64,000 nt of DNA from JAVKFY01 sp040223615 (GCA_040223615.1 JAVKFY010000058.1:62001-126000); one strand, 5' to 3'. Numbered from the stretch's first letter, positions 51,709 through 60,929 are shown. A program made the numbers and translations. Notes: generated by a model not told the origin, from the letters alone.

Positions 51709-52608
51709 CTAGTCCAGCTCCAGGCCATCCATGCCGGAGTTCTTGCGCACCTTGGAGATCATGTCGCGCAGGGCGACGCCGGCCTCGACCGGGTCTGCCA
51801 TCTGCTCGACCTCGGCGCCGCGGCGCCAGCCTTCGCAGACCGCGACCCGGCCGGCACCGGCCTGGATCACGCGGCCGGAAATGTCGTGCGCTGCCTCGCT
51901 GGCCAGATACACAACGCTCGGCGACACCCAGCGCGGGGCGCGCACTTCGATGTCCTCCTCCGAATACTCGCGCAACGAGTCGGTCATGCGGGTGTAGGCA
52001 GTCGGTGAGATCGAGTTCACCGTCACACCGATGCGGCGCAGTTCGCGCGCCGAGATCACCGTGAACGCCGCGATCGCCGCCTTGGCCGCGCCATAGTTGG
52101 TCTGGCCGATGTTGCCGTAGATGCCCGAGGTGGAGGTGGTGGTGATGATGCGGCCGTTGGCCGGCTCGCCGGTCTCCTTGTTCTTCGCACGCCAGTAGGC
52201 GGCGGCATGGCGCGAGGGCGCGAAGGTCCCCTTCAGGTGCACGTTGATGACCGCGTCCCATTCCTCCTCGGTCATGTTCACCAGCATGCGATCGCGCAGG
52301 ATGCCAGCGTTGCACACCAGCACATCGAGCTTACCGAAGTCGCTGATCGCCTGGTCGATCATGTTCTTGGCGCCGTCGAAACTGGAGACGTCGTCGCCGT
52401 TCACGGTCGCCTGGCCGCCGCCGTCGGTGATCTCCTTGGCCACCTGCTGCGCCGGCGTCAGGTCGGCACCCGATCCGTCGACCGCGCCGCCGAGATCGTT
52501 CACCACCACCTTCGCGCCGTGCTTCGCCAGCAGCAGCGCATGCTCGCGCCCGACGCCGCGCGCCGCGCCGGTGACGATGGCGACCCGTCCCTCACACAAA
52601 CCCGTCAT
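51709..52608 (-). CDS. SDR of the 3-hydroxyacyl-CoA dehydrogenase (HSD17B4-like) group
   Basis: 299 residues. The N-terminus VAIVTGAARGVGREHALLLAKHGAKVV followed by VNDLGGAVDGSG is typical of the SDR domain found in multifunctional beta-oxidation enzymes. CNAGILRDRML and the active site TSTSGIYGNIGQTNYGAAKAA (Ser, Tyr, Lys) follow. It likely oxidises a 3-hydroxyacyl-CoA. It lies 41 bases downstream of the aryl-CoA ligase gene and probably belongs to the hcr operon transcript. Confidence 0.92.
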   Translation of the reverse strand: MTGLCEGRVAIVTGAARGVGREHALLLAKHGAKVVVNDLGGAVDGSGADLTPAQQVAKEITDGGGQATVNGDDVSSFDGAKNMIDQAISDFGKLDVLVCNAGILRDRMLVNMTEEEWDAVINVHLKGTFAPSRHAAAYWRAKNKETGEPANGRIITTTSTSGIYGNIGQTNYGAAKAAIAAFTVISARELRRIGVTVNSISPTAYTRMTDSLREYSEEDIEVRAPRWVSPSVVYLASEAAHDISGRVIQAGAGRVAVCEGWRRGAEVEQMADPVEAGVALRDMISKVRKNSGMDGLELD

Positions 52609-52649
52609 GTTTCTTTGCTCCCGCTTTGATAGGTGGGCGCAAGGTTAGA

Positions 52650-54050
52650 TCAGGTCCGTTCGTCGCGCACGCGCCGAGCCTTGAACTCGGTCTTCGGCAG
52701 AGTGCCGGGGCTCAGCACCTCGACATCGACGCGGACCTCGCAGCGCGTGCGAATCTCGGCGACGACCGCTTCGGCGACATTCTCGGTGTGCTCGACCCGC
52801 ACGGTCATCACGTCGAGCCCGTCCGGGTTGCGGGCGATACGGATCTCGTACTCGTCGCCGACGCCGGCGACGGCGCGCACCGCGGCCTCGATCTGGGTCG
52901 GGAACATCTTGATGCCGCGCAGGTTGATCAGGTCGTCGGCACGCCCGGCGAAGCCGCCGATGGCGCGGCTGTGCGTGCGACCGCAGGCGCACGGCGTGCG
53001 GTCGAACACGGTGTAGTCGCCAACGAGAAATCGAAGCTGCGGCGAGGCCTCCGAGTTCAGGTTGGTCACCGCCGTCAGGCCGCGCTCGCCATCGGGCAGC
53101 GCCACCAGTGTGTCGGGGTCGACCACCTCCCAGTACTGCAGGTCGTCCATCACGTGGGTGAACACCTCGCCGTCGGCCGGCCGCGCGGTGCACGAATAGC
53201 CGCCGGCGCTGGGCGCCGCCTCGGTGCAGCCGTAGAACTCGACCAGCCGCGCGCCCCACAGATCCTCGATGCGCTGGCGAGTGGCAGGAATGCCCATCGC
53301 CGGCTCGCCGCCGACGAAGACCTTGTTGATGGTCGACGCGGCCGGATCGAAGCCCAGGTCCTGCATTACCCGGCCCAGGTGCAACGCATAGGATGGCGTG
53401 CACAGCAGCACCGTCGGCCGGAACCGGTCGATCGCGTGGGCGCGGGCACGGCCGTCCATGCCACCGCCGGGGATCACCGGCAGACCCATCTTCGCCAGCG
53501 CCACCTGCACGCCCCAGGCGTAGACGTGCGGGCCGTAGCCGGTCGCCATCAGCACCGAGTCGCCCTTGCGGAAACCCATCGCGTGCATCGCCCTGGCGTT
53601 GGCCCAGGCCCACTGCTCGCGGTCGACGTGGCTGTAGCGGAACACGCGCGGCACTCCGGTCGAGCCGGACGAGGAAAACAGCATCCAGCCGTTGTCGCCC
53701 CAGACCTGCTCGGTCATCGCGCTGTAGGTGCCGTAGGGCGGGTTCGCCTCGACGTCCGCCATCATCTCCAGCTTGTCGACCACCGGCCACCTGGCGACGA
53801 GGTCGTCGATGGATCGGATGTCGCTCGGCGCGATTCCGAGCCGGTCGAAACGGGCGCGGTAGAACGGGCTGTTCTCGTACAGGAACGGCGCGACGGCGGC
53901 GACCTTCTCGTCCTGGATCGCCCGGATCTCGTCGCGCGAGGCGCGGTCGAGCGCGGGGCACCAGTAGTCAGCATTGCCCGGCGCATCGAAGTCGCGGCGA
54001 TGCTTCTCCAACACCGCCAGCCAGGCGGCGCGCGTCGCCTCCGCGCTCAT
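52650..54050 (-). CDS. Phenylacetate-CoA ligase family AMP-forming aryl-CoA ligase
   Basis: 466 residues of the PaaK type: the P-loop FSSSGSTGVPRVFRYSH, EFYGCTEAAPSAGGYS as acyl-binding motif, INLRGIKMFPTQIEAAV, and the C-terminal lysine in PGTLPKTEFKARRV. It makes an aryl-CoA from an aromatic acid with ATP. It overlaps the hcrB stop by four bases (ATGA), so it is the fourth gene of the hcrCAB operon; that makes 4-hydroxybenzoate the most likely substrate by context, although phenylacetate (to feed the paa genes) is also possible. Confidence 0.9.
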   Translation of the reverse strand: MSAEATRAAWLAVLEKHRRDFDAPGNADYWCPALDRASRDEIRAIQDEKVAAVAPFLYENSPFYRARFDRLGIAPSDIRSIDDLVARWPVVDKLEMMADVEANPPYGTYSAMTEQVWGDNGWMLFSSSGSTGVPRVFRYSHVDREQWAWANARAMHAMGFRKGDSVLMATGYGPHVYAWGVQVALAKMGLPVIPGGGMDGRARAHAIDRFRPTVLLCTPSYALHLGRVMQDLGFDPAASTINKVFVGGEPAMGIPATRQRIEDLWGARLVEFYGCTEAAPSAGGYSCTARPADGEVFTHVMDDLQYWEVVDPDTLVALPDGERGLTAVTNLNSEASPQLRFLVGDYTVFDRTPCACGRTHSRAIGGFAGRADDLINLRGIKMFPTQIEAAVRAVAGVGDEYEIRIARNPDGLDVMTVRVEHTENVAEAVVAEIRTRCEVRVDVEVLSPGTLPKTEFKARRVRDERT

Positions 54051-54982
54051 GTGCCGAGTTGTTCCGCCAGACGGCGCGCCAGGGCGCCGGCGACGCGGCG
54101 CCGGTAGTGCGGCGGCACGGTGGTGGTCTTCATCGCCTTGGCCTGCGACTGCACGCGGTCGCGCAGCCCGACGAGGTCGCCGGCGTCGGTCTTGGAAACG
54201 ACGAAGGGATGCGGGCTGACGCCGGTCAGCGCAACCCTTGCGTCCTTGCCGTCGAAGGCCACCGCGACGCCGCACAGCGGGAAGTCGATGGAGCCGCGAA
54301 TGCGCGACTTGGCGTAGGCCGACGGCCAGCCGGCGGTGCGCTTCGGCAAGTGCGCCGCAACCAGCAACTCGCCCGGCGCCAGGGTCAGGTGGTCCATCCC
54401 GTCGTTACGGTAGAGTTCGGCCAGCGGCATCCGCCGACGCCCGCTCGCCCCGGCGATGGTGACGTCGGCCTCGTGGACCAGCAGCGCCGGCGCGACGTCG
54501 CCGGAGAAGGCCGCGAAACATTTCTTGCCGCCGGGCGCGACGTGGCAGACGTCGCCGCGGTGCTTCAGGCAGTAGTCGTTCGACGCCCGCCACCATTCGC
54601 TCTGGTTGTAGTAGAGGCAGCGCGTGTCGAGACACAGGTTGCCGCCCAGCGTGCCGTAGCGCCGGTGCGTCGGCCCGGCGACCTCGCCGGCGGCCTCGGC
54701 GACGGCGGCGTAGTCGCGCCGCAGCACTTCCAGCGCCGCTACATCGGCCAGCGATACCGCCGCGCCGATGGTCACACCGTCGGCGTCCTCGGAAACCTCC
54801 TTCAACTCTGCGACGGCCTCCAGCGAGACCAGCGTCGCCGGCCGCTCGATACCGCGACGCACGTTGACCAGCATGTCGGTGCCGCCGGCGACGTAGCGCG
54901 CATCCTCGGCACCGCCGTGCAATGCGACCGCGTCGGCCACGTCGGCGGGCTGGTGCAGCTTGAAGGCGGGCATCAACTCCAT
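54047..54982 (-). CDS. hcrB: 4-hydroxybenzoyl-CoA reductase beta subunit (FAD and extra 4Fe-4S)
   Basis: 311 residues. FAD motifs are VAGGTDMLVNVRRG and RYGTLGGNLCLDTRC. Unlike the CoxM-like gene at 26561, it carries the insert that defines 4-hydroxybenzoyl-CoA reductase, with cysteines at 122, 138, 146 and 155, the positions that bind a 4Fe-4S cluster in the Thauera enzyme. That cluster lets the enzyme run in the reductive direction with ferredoxin, removing the phenolic hydroxyl to give benzoyl-CoA. ATG 54982 overlaps the hcrA stop (TGATG). Confidence 0.92.
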   Translation of the reverse strand: MELMPAFKLHQPADVADAVALHGGAEDARYVAGGTDMLVNVRRGIERPATLVSLEAVAELKEVSEDADGVTIGAAVSLADVAALEVLRRDYAAVAEAAGEVAGPTHRRYGTLGGNLCLDTRCLYYNQSEWWRASNDYCLKHRGDVCHVAPGGKKCFAAFSGDVAPALLVHEADVTIAGASGRRRMPLAELYRNDGMDHLTLAPGELLVAAHLPKRTAGWPSAYAKSRIRGSIDFPLCGVAVAFDGKDARVALTGVSPHPFVVSKTDAGDLVGLRDRVQSQAKAMKTTTVPPHYRRRVAGALARRLAEQLGT

Positions 54983-57300
54983 CAGGCCGCCTCCGCCGCG
55001 CGTTTCGCCTTGGCCTTCTTCTCCAGCAGGTCCATCAGCCGGTCCGGCGTCAGCGGCAGGTCGGTGGCGCGCACGCCCATCGCGTCGGCCACCGCGTTCA
55101 CCAGGGCGGGCAGGAAGCCGGCGAGCGACCCCTCCCCTGCCTCCTTGGCGCCGAACGGCCCGTGCGGGTCGGGGCACTCGACGATCTTCACCTCGATGGG
55201 GGGCGACTCGACGATGGTCGGCACGCGGTAGTCCAGCATGTTGCCGCTGACCAGCAGCCCGGCGTGCATCCGGGTCTCCTCGGTCATCGCCTGGCCCATG
55301 CCCATCCAAACCGAGCCCTGAACCTGACCCTCGACCGCTAGCGGGTTCAGCGCCCGGCCGCAATCGTGCGCCACCCAGACCTTTTCGACGTGGATCTCGC
55401 AGGTGTCCGGGTCGACCGTGACCTCGACAACCTGCGCGGCATAGGAAAACGCCATGGTGCCGCCGATCGCGGCGCCGCGATATTTCTTGCCGCCCCAGCT
55501 ATCGGGGATGGTGTCGAAGGTGCCTTTGACGGTGATCGTCCCCTCGCCCTTCAGCGCCTCGGCGACGACCTCCTGGAAGCTCAGGCCGGGGTCCTGCTGG
55601 CCCCCGCGATAGACCTCGCCGAGACACTCCACCGCCTCGGGCGCTATCTCCAGCTTGGCCGCGGCCGCCTCGGTGAGCTTGGCTTTCAACGCCTGCGCCG
55701 CGTCGATGGCGGCGTTGCCGACCATGTAAGTGACGCGGCTGGAATACGAGCCGTTGTCCTTCGGCGTCAGCATGCTGTCGGCGGCGATGACGCGGATGCG
55801 GTCCATGCCCACGCCCAGCGTCTCCGCCACCACCTGCGCCAGCACGGTCGACGAGCCCTGCCCGATCTCAGCCGCGCCAGTCAGCAGCGTGACCGAGGCG
55901 TCCCAGTCGAGCTTCAGATTGACGGTGGCGTGCGGCTCGCCGGTCCAGTGTTTCGGCTTCGACGCACCGGAGATGTAGTGCGAGCAGGCCATGCCCAGGC
56001 CCTTGTTAGGGCCCAGCTTGCCGCGCCTCGCCTTCCAGCCGCTGGCCTGCTCGGCCCAGTCGAGGCACTGCTCCAGGCCGTAGCTGTTCACCAGCAGGTC
56101 GTTCTGCGTCTTGGTCGGCGCCTTCAGCAGGTTCGCGCGGCGCACCGCGAAAGGATCGAGCCCCAGATCGGTCGCCATCTCGTCGATCAGCGCCTCGAAG
56201 GCGAACCGCGTCTTCACCGTGCCGTGGCCGCGGAACGCCCCGCACGGCGGTGTGTTCGTCAGCACGCGGTGGCCCTCGAAGCGCGCATTCTGCAGGTCGT
56301 AGAGCGCGTAGATCATCGAGCCGGCATAGAGAATGGTGACGATGCCGTAGCCGGAATAGGCGCCGCCGCGCTGCTGTGCCGAGAAATCGACGGCGGTGAT
56401 CTTGCCGTCCTTGCTCATGCCGACCTTCATGCGGATATCGGATTCCGGCCGGCCGCGATGGGTGATGAAGGTCTCCTCGCGGCTCAGCACCAGCCGCACC
56501 GGCCGCGCCGTCTTGCGCGCCAGCAGCCCGGCGATCAGGTCCGACTGCAGGGTCTCGGTGCGGCAGCCGAAGCCGCCGCCGATATGCGGCTTGATAACCC
56601 GTATGTCGGCCTCGCGCATGCCGAGCGTGCGGGCCATCATCTTGTGCACGTAGTACGGCACCTGCGTCGACGGGCGCACCGTCAGCCGGCCGCGCGCCTC
56701 GTCATATTCGGCGAAGGCGGCGTGCGGCTCGGTCTGCACCTGGCATACCTCGGCGCAATGAAAGTCGACCTCTTTCACCAAGTCGGCGGCGGCGAAGCCG
56801 GCCTCGACGTCGCCGAGGTCGAACTCGACATCGCGCTCGATATTCCCGGGCTTGTCGTCGTGCAGCAGCATCGCGTCCGGCGCCCGCGCAGCGGCGGCGG
56901 TGAAATAGGCCGGCAACGCCTCGTACTCGACCTCGATCAGGTCCAGCGCCGCCTGCGCCGTGGCCACGTCGATCGCGGCGACGGCGGCCACCGGCTCGCC
57001 GCGGTAGCGCACCCGGTCCTTGGCCAGCGCCCACTCGTTCATCGCGATCGGCAGCACGCCGTAGCTATCCGAGCAGTCCGCGCAGGTCGCCACCGCGACC
57101 ACGCCGGGCAGCGCCTCGGCCTTCGATGTGTCCAGCCGGCGGATGCGGGCGTGCGCCACCGGGCTGCGCAGGATGCGGGCGGTGAGCGCGCCCACCGCGT
57201 TGAAATCGGCGGCGAACTTGGCCTCGCCGCTGACCTTCTCGGGCCCGTCGATCAACGGGCGTGGGACGCCGACGGTCTGTACCGGCTTCATCTCGTTCAT
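54982..57300 (-). CDS. hcrA: 4-hydroxybenzoyl-CoA reductase alpha (molybdenum) subunit
   Basis: 772 residues, the Thauera HcrA length. Key parts are DGPEKVSGEAKFAADF at the start, IKPHIGGGFGCRTE for cofactor binding, TNTPPCGAFRGHGTVKT for the active-site loop and FGAKEAGEGSLAGFLPAL with the catalytic glutamate. It binds the molybdenum cofactor and the aromatic CoA ester. It overlaps hcrC by four bases and hcrB by one. Confidence 0.92.
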   Translation of the reverse strand: MNEMKPVQTVGVPRPLIDGPEKVSGEAKFAADFNAVGALTARILRSPVAHARIRRLDTSKAEALPGVVAVATCADCSDSYGVLPIAMNEWALAKDRVRYRGEPVAAVAAIDVATAQAALDLIEVEYEALPAYFTAAAARAPDAMLLHDDKPGNIERDVEFDLGDVEAGFAAADLVKEVDFHCAEVCQVQTEPHAAFAEYDEARGRLTVRPSTQVPYYVHKMMARTLGMREADIRVIKPHIGGGFGCRTETLQSDLIAGLLARKTARPVRLVLSREETFITHRGRPESDIRMKVGMSKDGKITAVDFSAQQRGGAYSGYGIVTILYAGSMIYALYDLQNARFEGHRVLTNTPPCGAFRGHGTVKTRFAFEALIDEMATDLGLDPFAVRRANLLKAPTKTQNDLLVNSYGLEQCLDWAEQASGWKARRGKLGPNKGLGMACSHYISGASKPKHWTGEPHATVNLKLDWDASVTLLTGAAEIGQGSSTVLAQVVAETLGVGMDRIRVIAADSMLTPKDNGSYSSRVTYMVGNAAIDAAQALKAKLTEAAAAKLEIAPEAVECLGEVYRGGQQDPGLSFQEVVAEALKGEGTITVKGTFDTIPDSWGGKKYRGAAIGGTMAFSYAAQVVEVTVDPDTCEIHVEKVWVAHDCGRALNPLAVEGQVQGSVWMGMGQAMTEETRMHAGLLVSGNMLDYRVPTIVESPPIEVKIVECPDPHGPFGAKEAGEGSLAGFLPALVNAVADAMGVRATDLPLTPDRLMDLLEKKAKAKRAAEAA

Positions 57301-57782
57301 GCCGACAACTCCTTGGCCGACAGCTCCTCGGCGGCGAGCTGCACCGCCTCGATGATCTTCACATAGCCGGTGCAACGGCAGATGTTGGCGGCCAGCGCCT
57401 GCTTGATCGCCGCCTCGTCGGGATTCGGGTTGGTGCGCAGCAACCCTTCGGCGGCCATCACGAAGCCGGGTGTGCAGAAGCCGCACTGCGAGCCCAGCTT
57501 CTCGTTGAAGCCCTTCTGGATCGCCGACAGCCGGCCGGAATTGCCCAACCCCTCCACCGTCTCCACCGCGCGGCCGGCACAGGCCATCGCCAGCGTCAGG
57601 CAGGCATGGCGCGCCTCGCCATCGACCAGCACCGTGCAGCAGCCGCACTCGCCGCCATCGCAGCCGATCTTGGTGCCGGTCAGGCCCACTTTCTCGCGCA
57701 AGTAGTCGACCAGCAGCAGGTTGTCCGGCACCACGTCGTCGCGCGGCGCCCCGTTCACGGTCAGCGACAGGACGGATTTCAA
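57297..57782 (-). CDS. hcrC: 4-hydroxybenzoyl-CoA reductase gamma (two 2Fe-2S) subunit
   Basis: 161 residues from the TTG at 57782, the same length as known HcrC, with GGGGAGG about eight bases upstream; a GTG nine codons earlier is possible but poorer. The first cluster is bound by CDGGECGCC plus the Cys in ARHACLTL, the second by CGFCTPGF and ICRCTGY. It is the first gene of the hcrCAB-ligase operon. It relays electrons between the beta subunit and the molybdenum site. Confidence 0.93.
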   Translation of the reverse strand: MKSVLSLTVNGAPRDDVVPDNLLLVDYLREKVGLTGTKIGCDGGECGCCTVLVDGEARHACLTLAMACAGRAVETVEGLGNSGRLSAIQKGFNEKLGSQCGFCTPGFVMAAEGLLRTNPNPDEAAIKQALAANICRCTGYVKIIEAVQLAAEELSAKELSA

Positions 57783-57850
57783 CGCCAGGTCCTCCCCATG
57801 GCTGGGCACAGGCCGACCATTTTATGGGCAGTCGCGCCTGCCCTCAAGAA

Positions 57851-57871
57851 ATTGTTTGGTGACCAAACAAT
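57851..57871. promoter_or_regulatory. Perfect 21-bp palindrome, probable operator of the hcr operon
   Basis: ATTGTTTGGT (57851-57860), a central G, then ACCAAACAAT (57862-57871). It lies about 70-90 bases upstream of hcrC and 170 bases upstream of the divergent GMC gene, in AT-richer DNA than its surroundings. The size and symmetry fit a TetR- or MarR-family dimer. No regulator gene is adjacent, so the protein that binds it is unknown. Confidence 0.6.
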
Positions 57872-57907
57872 ACTTCAAAGCCCCTTTTCGTCGATCCCAG
57901 CTTGACC

Positions 57908-57953
57908 CGGGATCAACGGCCGGCGACACGCATGTCGCGAGCCGTTGATCCCG
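57908..57953. repeat. Nested inverted repeat in hcrC-GMC gap
   Basis: CGGGATCAACGGC (57908-57920) and GCCGTTGATCCCG (57941-57953) are perfect 13-base arms; a smaller hairpin (CGACA...TGTCG) lies between them. Flanking ATCCC/GGGAT blocks continue on both sides. It resembles the dispersed elements at 5583, 10968 and 51669 in style but not in exact sequence. It is in the leader of the GMC gene. Confidence 0.6.
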
Positions 57954-58041
57954 TATCAGCCTGCGGCCGTCCGGGATGACGATACGGGGAGAATGGGCCG
58001 CGGACTTGCCAACGACGCCGCGCTCCGCGCACGATTCCGCG

Positions 58042-59655
58042 ATGGAAACGCTCGAAGGCACCTACGACTACATCGTGGTCGGCGCCGGCTCCGCCGGCTG
58101 CGTCGTCGCCAACCGACTTTCCGCCGACCCGTCCAAGAAGGTCCTGGTGCTGGAAGGCGGCGGCAAGGACAACTGGATCTGGTTCCACATCCCGGTCGGC
58201 TACCTGTTCGCGATCGGCAATCCACGCTCCGACTGGATGTTCAAGACCGAGCCGGAACCGGGCCTGAACGGCCGCGCGCTGGACTATCCGCGCGGCAAGG
58301 TGATCGGCGGCTGCTCGGCGATCAACGCGATGATCTCGATGCGCGGCCAGGCCGAAGACTACCGCCACTGGCGCCAGCTCGGCCTCGACGGCTGGGGCTG
58401 GGAGGACGTGGCGCCGGTGTTCAAGCGCCTGGACAGCCACTTCCTGGGCGACACAGAACACCACGGCGCCGACGGCGAGTGGCGCGTGGAGGAGCCGCGC
58501 CTGTCCTGGGAGATTCTCGACGCGATCGGCGAAGCGGCGACGGAAATGGGCGTACCGCGCATCGCCGACTTCAACACCGGCAACAACGAGGGCGTCAGCT
58601 ACTTCCACGTGAACCAGAAACGCGGCCTGCGGGTCTCCGCCGCCAAGGCCTTCCTGAAGCCGGCGCTAAGCCGCCCGAACCTGCGCCTGGAGACCGGCGT
58701 GCTGGTCGAGAAGGTGCTTTTCGAGGGCAAGCGCGCGGTCGGCGTGCAGTTCCGGCAGAACGGCCGGTCGGTCCAGGCCAAGACCGCGGGCGAGGTCATC
58801 CTCAGCGCCGGCGCCATCGGCTCGGTGCAGATCCTCCAGCTCTCCGGCGTCGGCCCGGCCACGTGGCTCGGCGAGCACGGCATCGACGTGGTGGCCGACA
58901 AGCCGGGCGTCGGCAACAACCTGCAGGACCACCTGCAACAGCGCGCGATCTACAAGGTCAGCGGCGTAAAAACGCTCAACGAGACTTACCATTCGCTCTT
59001 AGGAAGAGCCGGTATGGGACTCGAATATATGCTGTTTCGGCGCGGGCCGCTGACCATGGCGCCCTCGCAGCTTGGCATCTTCACGCGCTCCGACCCGTCG
59101 CGCGATCGCGCCAACATCCAGTTTCACGTGCAACCCCTGTCGCTCGACAAGTTCGGCGACCCGCTGCACACCTTTCCGGCGGTGACGGTCAGCGCCTGCA
59201 ACCTGCAGCCAACCTCGCGCGGCACCATCCGGCTGCGCTCGACCGACCCGGCCGACAAGCCGATGATCGCGCCGAATTACCTGGCGACCGACGAGGACCG
59301 CCAGGTCGCCGCCGACGCCATCCGCGTCACCCGCAAGCTGATGCAGCAGAACGCGCTGGCGAAGTACCGCCCGGACGAGTTCCTGCCCGGCCCGGCGGTC
59401 GGCGACGACGGCGAGTCCCTGGCCAAGGCCGCCGGCGACATCGGCACGACGATCTTCCACCCCGTCGGCACCGCCAAGATGGGCACGGCCGATGATACTT
59501 CCGCCGTGGTCGATTCAAGGCTGCGGGTGATCGGCATGGAGGGCCTGCGGGTGATCGATGCCTCGGTGATGCCGACGATCACCTCCGGCAATACCAACAC
59601 GCCGACCATCATGATCGCCGAGAAGGGCGCCGAATACATTCGCCAAGGCGGCTGA
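58042..59655 (+). CDS. GMC-family FAD oxidoreductase (choline/alcohol dehydrogenase-like)
   Basis: 537 residues. The FAD-binding start DYIVVGAGSAGCVVANRLS, the GMC signature 1 region YPRGKVIGGCSAINAMISMRG, signature 2 GAIGSVQILQLSGVGP and the active-site HPVGTAKMGT with the final NTNTPTIMIAEKGAEYI are all present. The family oxidises alcohols, sugars or choline to aldehydes. ATG 58042 gives the standard start; an upstream in-frame ATG would only add non-conserved residues. Divergent from the hcr operon. Confidence 0.93.
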   Translation: METLEGTYDYIVVGAGSAGCVVANRLSADPSKKVLVLEGGGKDNWIWFHIPVGYLFAIGNPRSDWMFKTEPEPGLNGRALDYPRGKVIGGCSAINAMISMRGQAEDYRHWRQLGLDGWGWEDVAPVFKRLDSHFLGDTEHHGADGEWRVEEPRLSWEILDAIGEAATEMGVPRIADFNTGNNEGVSYFHVNQKRGLRVSAAKAFLKPALSRPNLRLETGVLVEKVLFEGKRAVGVQFRQNGRSVQAKTAGEVILSAGAIGSVQILQLSGVGPATWLGEHGIDVVADKPGVGNNLQDHLQQRAIYKVSGVKTLNETYHSLLGRAGMGLEYMLFRRGPLTMAPSQLGIFTRSDPSRDRANIQFHVQPLSLDKFGDPLHTFPAVTVSACNLQPTSRGTIRLRSTDPADKPMIAPNYLATDEDRQVAADAIRVTRKLMQQNALAKYRPDEFLPGPAVGDDGESLAKAAGDIGTTIFHPVGTAKMGTADDTSAVVDSRLRVIGMEGLRVIDASVMPTITSGNTNTPTIMIAEKGAEYIRQGG

Positions 59656-59668
59656 TTTCCGGGGTAAA

Positions 59669-59683
59669 TGGCACGCCCCTTGC
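59669..59683 (+). promoter_or_regulatory. Sigma-54 (RpoN) promoter upstream of wecB
   Basis: TGGCACG (59669-59675), four bases, then TTGC (59680-59683): this fits the -24/-12 consensus TGGCACG-N4-TTGC at every fixed position. It points toward wecB, 131 bases before its start codon, and lies just after the GMC stop. Sigma-54 promoters need an enhancer-binding activator; none is encoded in the window. Confidence 0.72.
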
Positions 59684-59813
59684 GTAGAGTGAACGTGCAG
59701 GCGACGAGGGCCGCCGCGCTGTCCCGACTCCGCACACCGCCGATCCGGCGGGCTTAGTTGAATGGTAACGGTACGCGGCCTAAAACGCGCAAAGGCCAAG
59801 GAGTGCCAAGCAC

Positions 59814-60929
59814 TTGCGGATTCTGACAATCTTCGGCACGCGTCCCGAGGCGATCAAGCTGCTGCCCGTCGTCACTGCGTTCGAGCAGCGGCCGGACGTG
59901 ACCCACGCGACCTGCGTGACCGCTCAGCATCGCGAGCTGCTGGACCAGGTGCTCGATGTGTTCGGCGCGACGCCGGAATACGACCTCAACATCATGAAGC
60001 CTGGCCAGAACCTGGACCACATCACCACCGCCGTGCTGACCGGCGTCGGCCAGCTCCTGGACGAGTTCAAGCCGGACTGGGTGGTGGTCCAGGGCGACAC
60101 CACGACAACGTTTGCCAGTGCTTTGGCCGCGTTCTACCGCAAGGTGAAAGTGGCGCACGTCGAGGCCGGGCTGCGCACCGGCAACCTTTATTCGCCCTGG
60201 CCGGAGGAAGCCAACCGCAAGCTGGTGAGCCAGATCACCACCGTGCACTTCCCGCCGACCGAGACGGCGGCGGACAACCTGCGCCGCGAGGCGGTGGCGG
60301 AGGACACCATCCTGGTCACCGGCAACACCGTGATCGACGCCCTGAAGTGGGTATCGGCGCGAATCGAGAGCGACCCGGCGCGCGCCACGGCGCTGGCCGA
60401 CCAGTTCCCCTTCCTCGACCCGGCCAAGCGGCTGATCCTGGTCACCGGCCACCGGCGGGAGAATTTCGAGGGCGGGCTGGAGCGGGTCTGTCGCGGTCTG
60501 GCCGAGATCGCGGCGCGCGGCGACGTCCAGGTGGTCTACCCCGTCCACTTGAATCCAAATGTGCAGAAAACCGCGCAAGAGATTCTATCTAAGAGCGAAG
60601 ACGTGTTTCTCATTCCGCCGCAGGACTACGTGCCCTTTGTTTATCTGATGCAGCTCGCCCATCTCATTGTCACCGACTCCGGCGGTATCCAGGAGGAGGC
60701 GCCGGTGCTCGGCAAGCCGGTGCTGGTCACGCGCGACACCACCGAACGGCCCGAGGCGATCGCCGCCGGCACCGGGCGGCTGGTGGGGACAGAGACCGCC
60801 ACGCTGATCGCCGCCGTCAACGAATTGCTCGACTCCGAGAGCGCCTACGCCGCGATGGCGCACGCGGAGAACCCGTTCGGCGACGGCCGCGCGTCGGAAC
60901 GCATCGTCAACCGCCTGACCCAGGCATAG
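59814..60929 (+). CDS. wecB: UDP-N-acetylglucosamine 2-epimerase (non-hydrolysing)
   Basis: 371 residues. Family marks are ILTIFGTRPEAIKLLPVV, VVVQGDTTTTFASALAAFY, AHVEAGLRTGNLYSPWPEE, LVTGHRRENFEGGLERVC and VTDSGGIQEEAPVLGKPVL. It converts UDP-GlcNAc to UDP-ManNAc in the cytoplasm for surface polysaccharide. The start is a TTG at 59814 with AAGGAG upstream. It is the first gene of the operon behind the sigma-54 promoter. Confidence 0.95.
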   Translation: MRILTIFGTRPEAIKLLPVVTAFEQRPDVTHATCVTAQHRELLDQVLDVFGATPEYDLNIMKPGQNLDHITTAVLTGVGQLLDEFKPDWVVVQGDTTTTFASALAAFYRKVKVAHVEAGLRTGNLYSPWPEEANRKLVSQITTVHFPPTETAADNLRREAVAEDTILVTGNTVIDALKWVSARIESDPARATALADQFPFLDPAKRLILVTGHRRENFEGGLERVCRGLAEIAARGDVQVVYPVHLNPNVQKTAQEILSKSEDVFLIPPQDYVPFVYLMQLAHLIVTDSGGIQEEAPVLGKPVLVTRDTTERPEAIAAGTGRLVGTETATLIAAVNELLDSESAYAAMAHAENPFGDGRASERIVNRLTQA

